Shown here piece by piece: positions 18,429-27,787 of a DNA stretch of 64,000 bases (within the stretch, counting starts at the first letter, position 1; every line of letters begins with the position of its first letter). The translations under genes were made by a program, and so were the position numbers. Source of the DNA: CAWJLE01 sp963843645 (GTDB lineage Bacteria; Chloroflexota; Anaerolineae; DAOTYC01); the NCBI GenBank assembly GCA_963843645.1, contig CAWJLE010000005.1:62001-126000 (forward strand), written 5' to 3'. The notes below the pieces were generated by a model that was not told where the DNA came from, did not search any database, and was given only the letters and a program-made list of their open reading frames with translations.

Positions 18429-19425
18429 TCAGCGCAGGCCCTTCTCGATCAGGGGCACGATGTCGGCGATATTTGCGGGCGTCACCACGCCCACGCCGGT
18501 GTTGATGTGGAGTCCGGGGATCTTGTAGGTTCTTGGTCAGCCAGACCTGCAGCACAGGCATGTAACCCTGGAGGTACAGCACCTGGTCGAAGGTCGCGCT
18601 GATGTAGCCGTCCTGGACGCCGGCCACCGTGGCGGGCGACAGGTCGATACCGCCGACGATGATGTCGCCCGGCTTGTAGCCGTTCGGCCTTCAGCACATT
18701 CACCAAAGCCGCGGTGATGTTGCCATGCTGGGTGCCGATCGCCTTCAAATTTGGGTGCGCCTCGAGATAGGCCGTCAGGATGGGTGTGGCCAGCGAAACG
18801 TCCGAGTTGACTGCCTGGGAGACGTCGAGCGTGTCCACGACCACGCCGCCTCTTCCAGCGCATCCTTGATGCCCTGCGGGCTGCGGCTGCGGAGTTCCTC
18901 GTGCCAGATGTCGTAGACCAGTGCCTTGTCGCCGGCTTTCAGGCCCGCCGCGACCATCGCCTGGCCGGTCACGTAGCCGCCCTGATACAGGTCTGCTCCG
19001 GCATAGCCAAAGCCCTTGGACTGATATTTGGTCTCCAGGTTGGGGAGCGAGTTGTTGCCGCTGGTGATGATGATGCCTCGGCTTTCCGCGTCATCCACCA
19101 ATGGCGCGAACGCGTCTTCGCCAGGGTGTCCCATGATTACGATGCCGTCCGGTTCGGCAGCCAGTGCTTCCTTGAACTGGTTGATCATCGTCTGCTGATC
19201 CCAGCTCGAGTACTGCTCGTGTAGCTCGATGCCCAGGGCTTCCGCGGCAGCCTTAGCGCCGTTGGTGCGGGCCAGCGTGGTGCCGTCGCCCTGCGTGCCA
19301 CCCATCTGCATGTAGACGACGATCTTGCCGTTGCCTTGCGCCGCCGCCGGTTGGGGCATGCTGAAGGCCCCCAAGACCAGCGCGAGCACCATCAAAACCA
19401 CCAGTACACCACTCAAGCGCTTCAT
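18429..19425 (-). CDS. Sugar ABC transporter substrate-binding protein (three frameshifts)
   Basis: About 330 residues, Peripla_BP_4 type. A signal peptide (hydrophobic from about residue 5 to 28, ending AAAQG) is followed by KIVVYMQMGGTQGDG and the two-lobed binding domain with HPGEDAFAPLVDDAESRG. The frame changes near 18855, 18685 and 18530; joining the pieces gives a C-terminus ending VPLIEKGLR at the TGA. This is the last gene of a minus-strand importer operon. Three indels in one kilobase exceed the local average, so real decay cannot be excluded. Confidence 0.8.
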
Positions 19426-19447
19426 GTCAGCCCCCTTTTTTGTTTCG

Positions 19448-20671
19448 TCAATGAGTAGGTCGACAGGTTAACGAACGATAACCGGACCGCGTGCTCAATG
19501 TGCGATAAGACACCCCCCTTTCGCTCAGACTACTCCCAAAGACACCCATCAGGAATGTCCCACTTCGGCGTCGGGTGGGCGGACTTCTCGCGACGAATCC
19601 GAGTGTATGGGCACGCCCCAGTGACGAAGCCGATCGGAGATCCCGGCGATACCGCCCGTCGCTAATGATGGTGTTGAGCACGATGGAGCCGCCCATGACG
19701 AGCCCTTGCACCAACTGCACCCAGAAGCCGCTGACCCCGGTGGCGACAACGCCGGCTTCCAACGAGCCAATGATGTACGACCCGAAAAACGTGCCGACGA
19801 TCAAACCTACACCGCCCGCGATGGAGGTCCCGCCGATGAAGACCGCTGCCATGACCGGCAGGAGCATGCCCTGTCCCTGGGTGGGATAGAACACTCTCAT
19901 TTCCAGCGTGAGGATCACTCCCGCGAAAGCCGGAGATCACGCCCATCAGCGTGAACAGCTGAATGCGCGTCGCCTCGACGTTGATGCCCATAACGCGCGC
20001 AACGTTCAGGATTGTCGCCAATGAACATCACCGCCTCTCCGAACTTGTGCCGGTTCAGGATGAACCAGAAGAATACGGTGAGCGCCAAGCGCCCACAAGG
20101 CTTGAACCGGAATGCCGATTTGGCCGCGTTCCGGGTTAGGGATAACGCCGTAGATCCGGCCCACGAACAGCGCATGAACGCCGTTGTTCTCGATGGTTGT
20201 GAGTGCCGCTTGCAGACCCCCGGCCAGCAGCACCGTGACGCCGTACCAGAAGAACTGCGCCGCGAGGGTCACCATGATCGAGGGCACGCCTACCTTGGCC
20301 ACGATCACGCCGTTAACGTAGCCGACCACGGCGCCGGCAATCAGAGCGAGCACGAGACCGCCCGCCGCCGCCAGCGAGGCATCCACACTCTCGCTCAGAT
20401 TCTTAAAGCTCCAGGTGAATACGTACCCTGAGAACGCCACGACTGCCGGGAAACTCAGGTCGATCTCACCCGCAGTGATGACGAAAGTAAGGCCTAAACC
20501 GAGAATCAGCGGCGGCGCCACTGTCTGCAGAAACGACATGTAAATCCGCCACTTTAAGAACACTTCGGGCGCCGTAATCATAAAGGCGAGGATAGAATCG
20601 CCAGAACGATCGCTACCGGCATGCCCTCGATCTTGCCCAAGAAAACTGATAAGTGATCGCGCTCGTTTCAT
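19448..20671 (-). CDS. Sugar ABC transporter permease (at least four frameshifts)
   Basis: A CUT2-type permease: the first helices contain LGLGLTFVITAGEIDLSFPA, the later part ILTLEMRVFYPTQGQGMLLP and GGTSIAGGVGLIVGTFFGSYI. The frame changes near 20600, 20090, 20020 and 19920. The start ATG at 20671 overlaps the probable ATPase stop (ATGA). The last 60 codons before the open-frame end at 19448 do not look like the family, so the true stop may lie nearer 19650. Either sequence quality is poor here or the gene is decaying. Confidence 0.75.
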
Positions 20672-21457
20672 GATTCTGCTCTTGTCTTTCAGCCCATGAG
20701 CGTACTCGAGCAGGAATTCATCCAAATCGTGGAGAGATGTGTCCTTCTTGTCGATGCTGGCGACGATCTCCCCGCGATCCAGGACCACGAACCGGTCGGA
20801 GATTTCGTAAACATCTTGAAGGTTGTGCGAGATATAGATGCAGGCCTTGCCGCCCTCTTTGATTTGATGCACGAAGTTGAGGACCTTGCGCACCTCCTTG
20901 AGGGAGAGGGCCACCGTCGGCTCGTCCAGAATGATGATCTCCGCTTCGAAGTACATGGCCCGCGCGATCGCAATCCCCTGCCGCTCGCCTCCGGACAGCT
21001 TGTTCACTTTCGAATCGACCGTGATGCCTTTCCCACGAAAGCCGATGTTGTTCATCATGATGTCGTGGGCGATCTCTTTCTCTTTCTTCACGTCGATGAA
21101 GCCAAATCGCCTGTTGATCTGGCGCCCGATGAATACGTTACGCCATAGCGCCTGCTTCTCGCCCAGCGATTTGTCCTGGTACACTGTCTCGATCCCGTAG
21201 CTGTGCGCCGTTTTGACGTTGTATTTCCCGAGATCGACTCTGCGTCCCGCCACGTACAACTCGCCCGAGGAGGGCTGGTGAACTCCGGTGAGGATTTTGA
21301 CCATCGTGGACTTCCCGGCGCCGTTGTCGCCGATGAGGCCCACGATCTCGTTGCGTTCCACCTGCAGATTGATGTCCTTGAGTGCGTGTACCGGGCCGAA
21401 ATACTTCTCGATCCTGACCATTTCCAGGGCAAAAGGGTAATTTGCGTTCGCTACCAC
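20668..21457 (-). CDS. Sugar ABC transporter ATP-binding protein (single NBD)
   Basis: About 262 residues with one NBD: Walker A GDNGAGKSTMV, signature LSGGERQGIAIARAM, Walker B IIILDEPTVALS and the H-loop ISHNLQDVYEI. It is of the FrcA/XylG-like single-domain kind, unlike the double ATPase at 8298. A GTG at 21457 with AAAGGA nine bases upstream is the preferred start; an in-frame ATG at 21523 is the alternative. As written the frame runs on into the permease without a stop; a one-base error just before the shared ATGA at 20668-20671 is assumed. Confidence 0.82.
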
Positions 21458-21596
21458 AAGGTCTGGTCCTTTCTGCCGTTGAAGCGCACCACAAGCCGTT
21501 TTTTTGGATGAACCGGCAGGCAATCCACCGCAACGTTGGGCCGATTAATTGCCTGGTTCGGATACAATTGATTCATGATTTGAGAGTATCGGAATA

Positions 21597-21625
21597 ATCA
21601 TAATCCAAACAGACGGGCAAGCCAA
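21597..21625 (-). promoter_or_regulatory. Promoter of the second sugar importer operon
   Basis: Minus-strand -35 TTGGCT (21620-21625) and -10 TATGAT (21597-21602) are 17 bases apart, about 140 bases before the ATPase start. The rest of 21458-21875 shows no gene. Confidence 0.5.
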
Positions 21626-21875
21626 ATCGACCCAATCGCGCTTTTTCTGGCAGCCGCGAACTGAGAGACGATCGCGTATCACCCGATGTGCCTATGTTAT
21701 AGATCGGCGTCGTCGCGCCAGGAGGTGAATGTGCCGACCACAGCGCCTCGGACGTGATCACCATACTGAAGCTTGGATTGTGGCAGGTTGCGGAGCTGTA
21801 AGATGTTCAGATGAGGGAGAGGGGACGTTGTCGTGGCGCTGCGGCTGGCTGATGCGCCGACCGGCGCAGGCCCAC

Positions 21876-24362
21876 TCAGCGCCCGCCGATGCGGACCGCG
21901 CGGCTGGCCGGGTGGTCGCCGTTTTCCAGGGTCACGGGCAATCGCTCGCCGGTCGTCTGCTTCGCGTCGAACATCCCGATTTCCAGGCCAACCGCGTCAG
22001 CTGCGTGGCCGTCGGTGAAGGAGAAGCGATGAGGGTCCCGGATCGTCTCGCCGGCCGTCCAGGCGTCGGTTTGATAGAAGCCATCCGCGGGGGCGCTCTC
22101 CGTCGACGTGACGACCCGGCCGGACGCGTCCAGCAGGTTGATGAAGACGCGGTAGCGGCGGTCGACGGGCTGCAGGCACTGCCAGTACGCGGTAAAGGTC
22201 AGCGTCTCGTCGAGACCCGTTCCGCCGGCCACGTCGTACCCCAGCAGGCGGATGCTATCGGCGAAGCGGGCGTTGAGCGCGTGCTCCATGCCAAGTGACT
22301 CGGCCGGGATGGGTGCCTCGCGTGGCAGAGTGACGCTTCCGAGAGTGACGGTGGACCCGTTGGCGGGAAGAACCTCGTAGCCGTTCCGCGCGTTGACCAT
22401 GACGGCCCGGAGCGTGTACTGGCCGGGAGGCGTGCCGGGCAGCACATCGAGGGAGACGTCGTCCCGCACCATCAGATCCGCTCGCCACCCTTCGGGGTCG
22501 CCGCACGGGGGCTCGACGGACCGCTTGCCCCACGCCGTACCGGCGCCGTTTACGAGGCTGACCTTCAGGCGCAGGTTGCGATTGCAGGAAGCGTCCGCCT
22601 GCCAGTAGAGGCTGACTGGGACCTGGGGCCCGCCGGACGGGGTTTGGCGCAGCGGTTGGGGACGGTAACCGGCGAGCCGCAGCCCATCGGAATAGGTCGC
22701 GTCGACGGACGTGGCGTCCTGCGGCAGCGCACGATAGTGGTCCTTTGGGATGCGGTAGACGGCGACGTACGACACACCTCCGATTTCGAGGGCATAGGCC
22801 GGCGGAGTGGACGCGACCAGATCTTCGAACCCCAAAGGCACCATGCCGCGTTGACGCCACGAGATGTAGTCGACGTAGTAGTCGAGCTGCTCCAACGGCC
22901 GTGGACGTGACGATGAGGGTTTGCGGCCGCGGAAATAGCCTGGCAAGTCCACCATGGTGTAGCCGCCGACGCGCAGGGACGACGCGTCGGGTTGGCTGCG
23001 GAGGTACGCGGCCGCGCGCTCGATCCCTTCTCCCCAGCCGACCATCTCGGTGCGGGCTGCGACCGGCAATCCACCGATAAGAGGGTTGTAGGCCGGGGAA
23101 TAGTAAGGGTACGCCCAGACGGCAGTGTAGACGCCGTATGCGGCAACGAGCACTCCGCCGACGAGGGCGACTCCCCGCGTGTTGGTCCGGACCGCGCGCG
23201 CCAGCCAGTCGCCGAGCGCCAGGATCCCGAAAGCACCGGCCACGTCGCTGGCCAGAATGATCGGCAGCGCGTAATGGTCGCTTTTCTTGGGGCCGAAGCT
23301 GAGCAGAACGAGGTAGGCGGCCGCGAAGGTCCCGAGGAGGATGGTCCAAATGACGACAGAGGGCGCCGGTCGACGGGCGCCCCGTCCCAGCCAGATGGCC
23401 ACCGCGATCAGCGCGGCGATGAGGCCGGCGACGGCGAATGGATTGAGGCGGAGGGCAATTGAAACCGGGTAGTAGAGCAGGCCGGGGTCGGGGTTGAATC
23501 GGCCGAGGAAAAAATTGCCCCCGGATGGTGCTTTTCCCGAAAACTCGAAGATCCCGCGCAAAGTCGCCACCGGTTGAACCCACAAGACCGGCCAGAAGCC
23601 GGCCGCCACGACTCCCGTCGTTGCGTATCCCACGACGACTGCTCCGGCCGACCACAGGAATGACCTCGGCCGATCCAGCAGGACGAAGCTCAAGAGTGCG
23701 GCGAGGACCGGCAGCAGCGGCAGGAGCACCAGCGCCGGCGATTTGGACAGAAAGGCCAGGCCCGCACAGGCACCGAAGACGAGCATCCAACGCCGATCGG
23801 CCCGCAGGAAGCTCAACCCCAGAGCCAGGATGGCCAAAAGCGCGAAGCTGGCGTGGAGCGCGTCGTTGCCCACGATCCGGCTCAGTGCGAGATAGAGTGG
23901 GTCGAGAGCCAGCAGAACCGCGGCCACGACGGCCACTCGCCGGCCGGCCACGCGCCGAAGGATGACGAAAGCCAGCGTGATTGCGAGGGCCGTCACGAGG
24001 ACGCCTGGCAGGCGAGCCAGGGCCAGGGCTTCCAGGCCGCGGGGATAGCCGGGCGGGGACGACGCAGGCAGCAGGCCCAGCGTCCGCAGCAGGAAGCGGT
24101 AGGCATACCCCAGGCCGATGCCGATCAGCCCCAACCAGCGAGTCGTCACGCTCGGCACGCCCGCCGTGCCGGGAGGGCCGAGCGTCTCGGCCCAATTCGC
24201 GGCTTTGAGGGCGCGTCCGAACAGCACGGAGCAATCGTAGTAAAACGGCTCGTCGATGGTCCAGAAGACAGCCAACCCGAGAACGCGCGGAACCAGGGCC
24301 AGCAGGAACACGGCCAAAGTGAGGAGGAGATCGATTTTCTCGTGAAGGAATCGGTTTAACAT
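21876..24362 (-). CDS. GT39/ArnT-type membrane glycosyltransferase
   Basis: An 828-residue protein with about a dozen membrane helices in residues 10-480, then a soluble C-terminal region of beta-rich character. The first outer loop has the acidic pair in VFWTIDEPFYY (D37, E38), as in the catalytic loop of PMT/ArnT enzymes, which transfer sugars from polyprenyl-phosphate donors outside the membrane. The C-terminal half contains repeated LxGY...YWQ modules (SIRLLGYDV, TAYWQCLQP). It is divergent from the PqqD operon and has a paralogue at 49002, beside the second PqqD locus. Acceptor unknown. Confidence 0.82.
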   Translation of the reverse strand: MLNRFLHEKIDLLLTLAVFLLALVPRVLGLAVFWTIDEPFYYDCSVLFGRALKAANWAETLGPPGTAGVPSVTTRWLGLIGIGLGYAYRFLLRTLGLLPASSPPGYPRGLEALALARLPGVLVTALAITLAFVILRRVAGRRVAVVAAVLLALDPLYLALSRIVGNDALHASFALLAILALGLSFLRADRRWMLVFGACAGLAFLSKSPALVLLPLLPVLAALLSFVLLDRPRSFLWSAGAVVVGYATTGVVAAGFWPVLWVQPVATLRGIFEFSGKAPSGGNFFLGRFNPDPGLLYYPVSIALRLNPFAVAGLIAALIAVAIWLGRGARRPAPSVVIWTILLGTFAAAYLVLLSFGPKKSDHYALPIILASDVAGAFGILALGDWLARAVRTNTRGVALVGGVLVAAYGVYTAVWAYPYYSPAYNPLIGGLPVAARTEMVGWGEGIERAAAYLRSQPDASSLRVGGYTMVDLPGYFRGRKPSSSRPRPLEQLDYYVDYISWRQRGMVPLGFEDLVASTPPAYALEIGGVSYVAVYRIPKDHYRALPQDATSVDATYSDGLRLAGYRPQPLRQTPSGGPQVPVSLYWQADASCNRNLRLKVSLVNGAGTAWGKRSVEPPCGDPEGWRADLMVRDDVSLDVLPGTPPGQYTLRAVMVNARNGYEVLPANGSTVTLGSVTLPREAPIPAESLGMEHALNARFADSIRLLGYDVAGGTGLDETLTFTAYWQCLQPVDRRYRVFINLLDASGRVVTSTESAPADGFYQTDAWTAGETIRDPHRFSFTDGHAADAVGLEIGMFDAKQTTGERLPVTLENGDHPASRAVRIGGR

Positions 24363-24770
24363 GGGCTCGCGGCAGTTAGAAATGGTCGGGCGGCGAGGGC
24401 CGGAGAAACGCGAGACCGGAAATACCGCCTGAAGAGCGCCAAGTCCCGTCTGTGTGTGTTCCCGAGCAGGTCAGACTATAGCATAGAGTGAGGCGTTGTC
24501 AAGTGGGCGGAGTAATTGGACGTGCACCGGCGATTCGGCGAGACCGAGATGAACCGAGGTCGCGTCTTTTGGCGGAGCACGACAGGCATTCTCGCCTGTT
24601 TGAAGACGAGCCATAAGGCGCTTCCCGACAAGCGACATCGGCTGTAACCTATTCGTATATTGAAAACATGGAATGCTCCATGCCCACACGGTAAGCCACG
24701 CGCCGCTGCGTTCCCGCGAAATCCAAACCAGTCATCATGGCCATCACAAACGGCCGCATAGGAGGATGGA
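24363..24770. other. Divergent intergenic region before the PqqD operon
   Basis: About 408 bases between the GT39 gene and the PqqD operon. No credible gene or small precursor peptide was found on either strand. AGGAGG lies at 24761-24766 just before the PqqD start. No convincing promoter pair was recognised. Confidence 0.4.
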
Positions 24771-25223
24771 ATGGTGTCTAGATTGCGGTTGTCCATAAAC
24801 AGCCCCGACGTTATCAGCGACATGATCGATGGCGAGGTCGTCATCGTCAACCTCGAGAAAGGCTATTACTACAGCCTCGACGGCACCGGCGCGGAGGTCT
24901 GGGGACTGGCTCAGAAAGGGCTCAACGTGGCCGAGATCGTCTCGACGGTGATGGACCGGCATGCCGGCGATCCCACTGAGATTGAAACGGCGGTCGCTGA
25001 ATTCATCACCCATCTGCAGCAAGAAGAGATTTTGGTGCCAAGCACGGTCGACGACGGCGGTGACGTCGACCCATTGACTGAGGACCGGCCCACCGACCGG
25101 ACTGCCTTCCAGGTGCCGCTGTTGAGGAAATACGTGGACATGCAGGACATGCTGAAATTGGATCCGATCCACGAAGTCGATGAGACTGGGTGGCCCAACA
25201 GGAAGGCTGATCCGTCCGTATGA
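24771..25223 (+). CDS. PqqD-family (RRE) protein with leader-like C-terminal tail
   Basis: 150 residues. Residues about 8-90 are a PqqD domain (winged-helix RiPP recognition element), with EVVIVNLEKGYYYSLDGTG and TGAEVWGLAQKG. PqqD/RRE domains bind leader peptides of RiPP precursors through the third helix and a beta strand. After an acidic linker (90-112) comes a tail with F113xxPxL118xxY121 and DMQDMLKLDPIHEV from 123, which is absent from the second PqqD at 44132. F/YxxPxL resembles the lasso leader motif bound by RREs (family knowledge), so this may be a fused substrate or docking peptide (inference). Overlaps the kinase start (ATGA); first gene of a six-gene operon. Confidence 0.85.
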   Translation: MVSRLRLSINSPDVISDMIDGEVVIVNLEKGYYYSLDGTGAEVWGLAQKGLNVAEIVSTVMDRHAGDPTEIETAVAEFITHLQQEEILVPSTVDDGGDVDPLTEDRPTDRTAFQVPLLRKYVDMQDMLKLDPIHEVDETGWPNRKADPSV

Positions 25224-26353
25224 AAGCGACTTCGATCTACCTCCCGCGAACCCCCACAGACGAGTACGAGTCCTCGCCTATCCGGCCCTCGGATCAGACT
25301 CAGAGTCCATCGGCCTCATCGGTTGAATACTTCGAAAGCGTCCGTAACGCCTTTGAGCGAGGCGCGACAGCGGCGGGTGGCGCAGTCGATCGTTTCTACT
25401 CCGTCGGTGGCTTCAGCATCCGACTCCGTTTCGCCGGCCCCGCCTCGTTGCCGTGCCTGACTCGGGCGCTGGCTCACCTGTCCGCCGAGCCTACTCCGAA
25501 TCCAGCCTTGACTATCCACATTCTGGACGGCGTCTCGACGGGGCAGAGAGTCGCACGTCCCCCATGGCAGGATGCTGATGCCAACGGTCGGAGCCAAATC
25601 CTGGCGTTCAACGACCGGCGCATTCGGGGCGCCTGCCAGACGGGAGTCGACTACTGCAGCTTGCTGGACGGAGCGCAGGACGAAGCCGTGTACTGGCTGT
25701 CCGATTACCGTGAGATACCCTATTGGGAGTGCGGCGCCCCGCTGCGCGTCATCCTGCATTGGTGGATGGGCGAACGAGGCTTTCGTTTCATTCACGCCGC
25801 TGCGGTTGGAACGTCCGACGGCGGCGTCCTGTTGGGAGGCAGGGGCGGAAGCGGCAAGTCTACCACTGCATTGGCCAGTCTCGACGGAGGGCTCGCTTAC
25901 GTCAGCGATGACTACTGCCTGATCTCCATGAGTCCCTCGCCCCACGCCCACAGCCTGTACAGCTCGGCCAAGCTGAACGCCGACAATCTGGAAAGGTTCC
26001 CACGCCTGGCGGCAATGGTCAGCAATTTGGATCGGCTCGACTCGGAGAAGGCGGTGCTTTATCTGCACGAGCGGTACGCGAACAGCATCGTCACGTCCCT
26101 GCCTATTCGAGCGATCCTGCTGCCGCGAGTCACGGGCCGCGTGGACACGCGCTTGGTCTCCGCCACACCTGCCGAAGGACTCAAGTCGATGGCTCCCAGC
26201 ACGATATTCCAGCTTCCCGGAGCCGGCCTGCAGGAATTTCAGGTGCTGGCGCGATTGGTACGGGAGGTGCCCGTCTTGACCCTGGAAGTCGGGACGGATC
26301 TCTCTCAAATTCCGACCGTGATCTCGGATTTGCTCGCAAGGAGTGCACGATGA
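25220..26353 (+). CDS. HPr-kinase-like protein kinase
   Basis: 377 residues. A P-loop GGRGGSGKST occurs near residues 206-215, followed by LAYVSDDYCLI with the acidic pair expected after Walker A in HprK-like kinases. The N-terminal 180 residues resemble those of HPr-kinase-related proteins found in peptide clusters. In lasso-peptide clusters such as that of paeninodin, a related kinase phosphorylates the C-terminal Ser of the precursor (established for PadeK). True carbohydrate-regulation HprK is unlikely because there is no HPr gene and the context is a PqqD operon. Start and stop both overlap neighbours by four bases. Confidence 0.82.
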   Translation: MKATSIYLPRTPTDEYESSPIRPSDQTQSPSASSVEYFESVRNAFERGATAAGGAVDRFYSVGGFSIRLRFAGPASLPCLTRALAHLSAEPTPNPALTIHILDGVSTGQRVARPPWQDADANGRSQILAFNDRRIRGACQTGVDYCSLLDGAQDEAVYWLSDYREIPYWECGAPLRVILHWWMGERGFRFIHAAAVGTSDGGVLLGGRGGSGKSTTALASLDGGLAYVSDDYCLISMSPSPHAHSLYSSAKLNADNLERFPRLAAMVSNLDRLDSEKAVLYLHERYANSIVTSLPIRAILLPRVTGRVDTRLVSATPAEGLKSMAPSTIFQLPGAGLQEFQVLARLVREVPVLTLEVGTDLSQIPTVISDLLARSAR

Positions 26354-27081
26354 ACTCACCACGATCTGACTCGGGTGATCTCCCTCCTCTGGTCAGCGCC
26401 GTCATCATCGTCCGCAACGGCGAGCGATTTCTGGCGACTGCCATTGAAAGCGTACTCGTGCAGGACTATCGTCCCCTTGAGGTCATCGTCGTGGACGGCC
26501 AATCGACGGACCGCTCCGCGGAGATCGCCCGTTCGTACCGTGAGGTCTGCTACGTCGGCCAGACGAACCGCGGCATTGCTGATGCCTGGAACGTCGGCAT
26601 CGGTGCGTCACACGGTGAGTTGATCGCCTTTCTGTCGCACGACGACCGCTGGACTCCGGATAAGTTGCGCGTCCAGGTTGGTTACATGCGGGCCCATCCG
26701 GAGGTTGAATATACCATTGCCCGCGTGAAGTTCGTACTGCAGCCCGGCTTTGAGGTTCCCCCCGGTTTCCGGCCTGAGCTGTTGGAAGGCGACCACGTCG
26801 GGCAATTGATGGAGACGTTGGTCGTTTGGAAATCGGTGTTCGCCCGGATAGGGAAATTCGATGCCAACCTGGTCACCGGTGAAGATACCGACTGGTATGC
26901 CCGAGCCAATGACGCACGGGTGTCTCGGGCGGTCCTTCCACAGGTGCTGCTCGTCAAGCGTGTCCACGACGAGAATACTTCGCTCAATAACCCCGTGGGA
27001 AATCAGAACCTGCTCACCGCCCTGAAGCGGTCCATCGACCGCAAGCGCAACCAGGAGGCGATAATTCATGGACGTGACTGA
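26350..27081 (+). CDS. Family 2 glycosyltransferase (first)
   Basis: 243 residues, GT-A fold. It starts with a VSAVIIVRNGERF strand and has VIVVDGQSTDRS for the nucleotide sugar and AFLSHDDRWTPDKL in place of the DxD loop. A GEDTDWYARAND segment near residue 178 likely includes the catalytic base, and the C-terminus has VHDENTSL. A cytosolic sugar transferase using a nucleotide sugar; donor and acceptor unknown. It overlaps the kinase by four bases and the next GT2 by 14. Both GT2 proteins share the DWYARAxD stretch and appear to be diverged duplicates. Confidence 0.85.
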   Translation: MNSPRSDSGDLPPLVSAVIIVRNGERFLATAIESVLVQDYRPLEVIVVDGQSTDRSAEIARSYREVCYVGQTNRGIADAWNVGIGASHGELIAFLSHDDRWTPDKLRVQVGYMRAHPEVEYTIARVKFVLQPGFEVPPGFRPELLEGDHVGQLMETLVVWKSVFARIGKFDANLVTGEDTDWYARANDARVSRAVLPQVLLVKRVHDENTSLNNPVGNQNLLTALKRSIDRKRNQEAIIHGRD

Positions 27082-27787
27082 GTCCATCAGCGTCATTATT
27101 CCGGTGTACAACTGTGAGCGATACCTTGGCGCGGCCATCGAAAGCGTGCTGGCCCAGACGCTCTCGCCGCGCGAAATCATCGTCGTCGACGACGGCTCGG
27201 ATGACGGCACGGCGGCGGTCGCTCAGCAGTTCGGCGGGCGTGTCCGATACGACTATCAAACTCACGGAGGCATCGGAGCAGCGCGCAATCACGGGCTGGA
27301 GATGGCCGACAGCCGGTTCCTGGCGTTCCTGGATGCAGACGATCTGTGGACGCCTAACAAGCTGCAACTGCAGGCGCAGGCGTTCGGTGCCTCACCCGGT
27401 ATCGATATGGTGTTCGGCTTTGTGGAGCAGTTCATCAGCCCGGAGCTCGACGAAGCTCAGAGGGCCAGATTGGTCTGTCCGAGCGAACCCGCGCCCGGAT
27501 ACCTGGCGGGTACGCTCCTCATTCGGCACGCGGCGATGGAGCGCATCGGCGCGTTCAGGGCCGATCTCAGCGCGGGTGAGTTCATAGACTGGTATGCCCG
27601 GGCCACCGACATCGGCTTGAGCAACCGCATGTTGCCCGACGTGCTATTGAAACGGCGGCTCCACACCACGAATCAGAGCCTCAAGCGTGACGGCAGGCGG
27701 CCCCAATTGGACTTCCTGCGCGTTGTGAAGGGCGCGCTGGATCGCCGGCGCGGGGAGTCGCACGACGTGGACGGAGGCGCGACTTGA
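27068..27787 (+). CDS. Family 2 glycosyltransferase (second)
   Basis: 239 residues with ISVIIPVYNCERYL, IIVVDDGSDDGT and AFLDADDLWTPNKL, all standard for GT2. The later GEFIDWYARATD and LKRRLHTTNQSL segments match the preceding gene. GGAGG lies about ten bases before the ATG. Two adjacent glycosyltransferases imply two sequential sugars on the same acceptor, or a heterodimer; neither is shown by sequence. Confidence 0.85.
   Translation: MDVTESISVIIPVYNCERYLGAAIESVLAQTLSPREIIVVDDGSDDGTAAVAQQFGGRVRYDYQTHGGIGAARNHGLEMADSRFLAFLDADDLWTPNKLQLQAQAFGASPGIDMVFGFVEQFISPELDEAQRARLVCPSEPAPGYLAGTLLIRHAAMERIGAFRADLSAGEFIDWYARATDIGLSNRMLPDVLLKRRLHTTNQSLKRDGRRPQLDFLRVVKGALDRRRGESHDVDGGAT

Noticed and set aside
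20006..21523. A 505-residue ATPase-permease fusion
   Set aside because: The parts match separate proteins, an ATGA junction is present at 20668-20671, and the middle stretch is out-of-frame nonsense.
22255..24234. Minus-strand open frame of 659 residues
   Set aside because: Shadow frame of the GT39 enzyme; it has no membrane segments and is very Arg and Pro rich.
24363..24770. Search for a RiPP precursor peptide before the PqqD operon
   Set aside because: No short frame with a ribosome site and a leader-core pattern was found. The tail on PqqD is the only leader-like sequence.
25220..26353. Classical HPr kinase/phosphorylase of carbon catabolite control
   Set aside because: No HPr or PTS gene is present, the protein is longer, and the operon partners are PqqD, GT2, ABC and nucleotidyltransferase genes.
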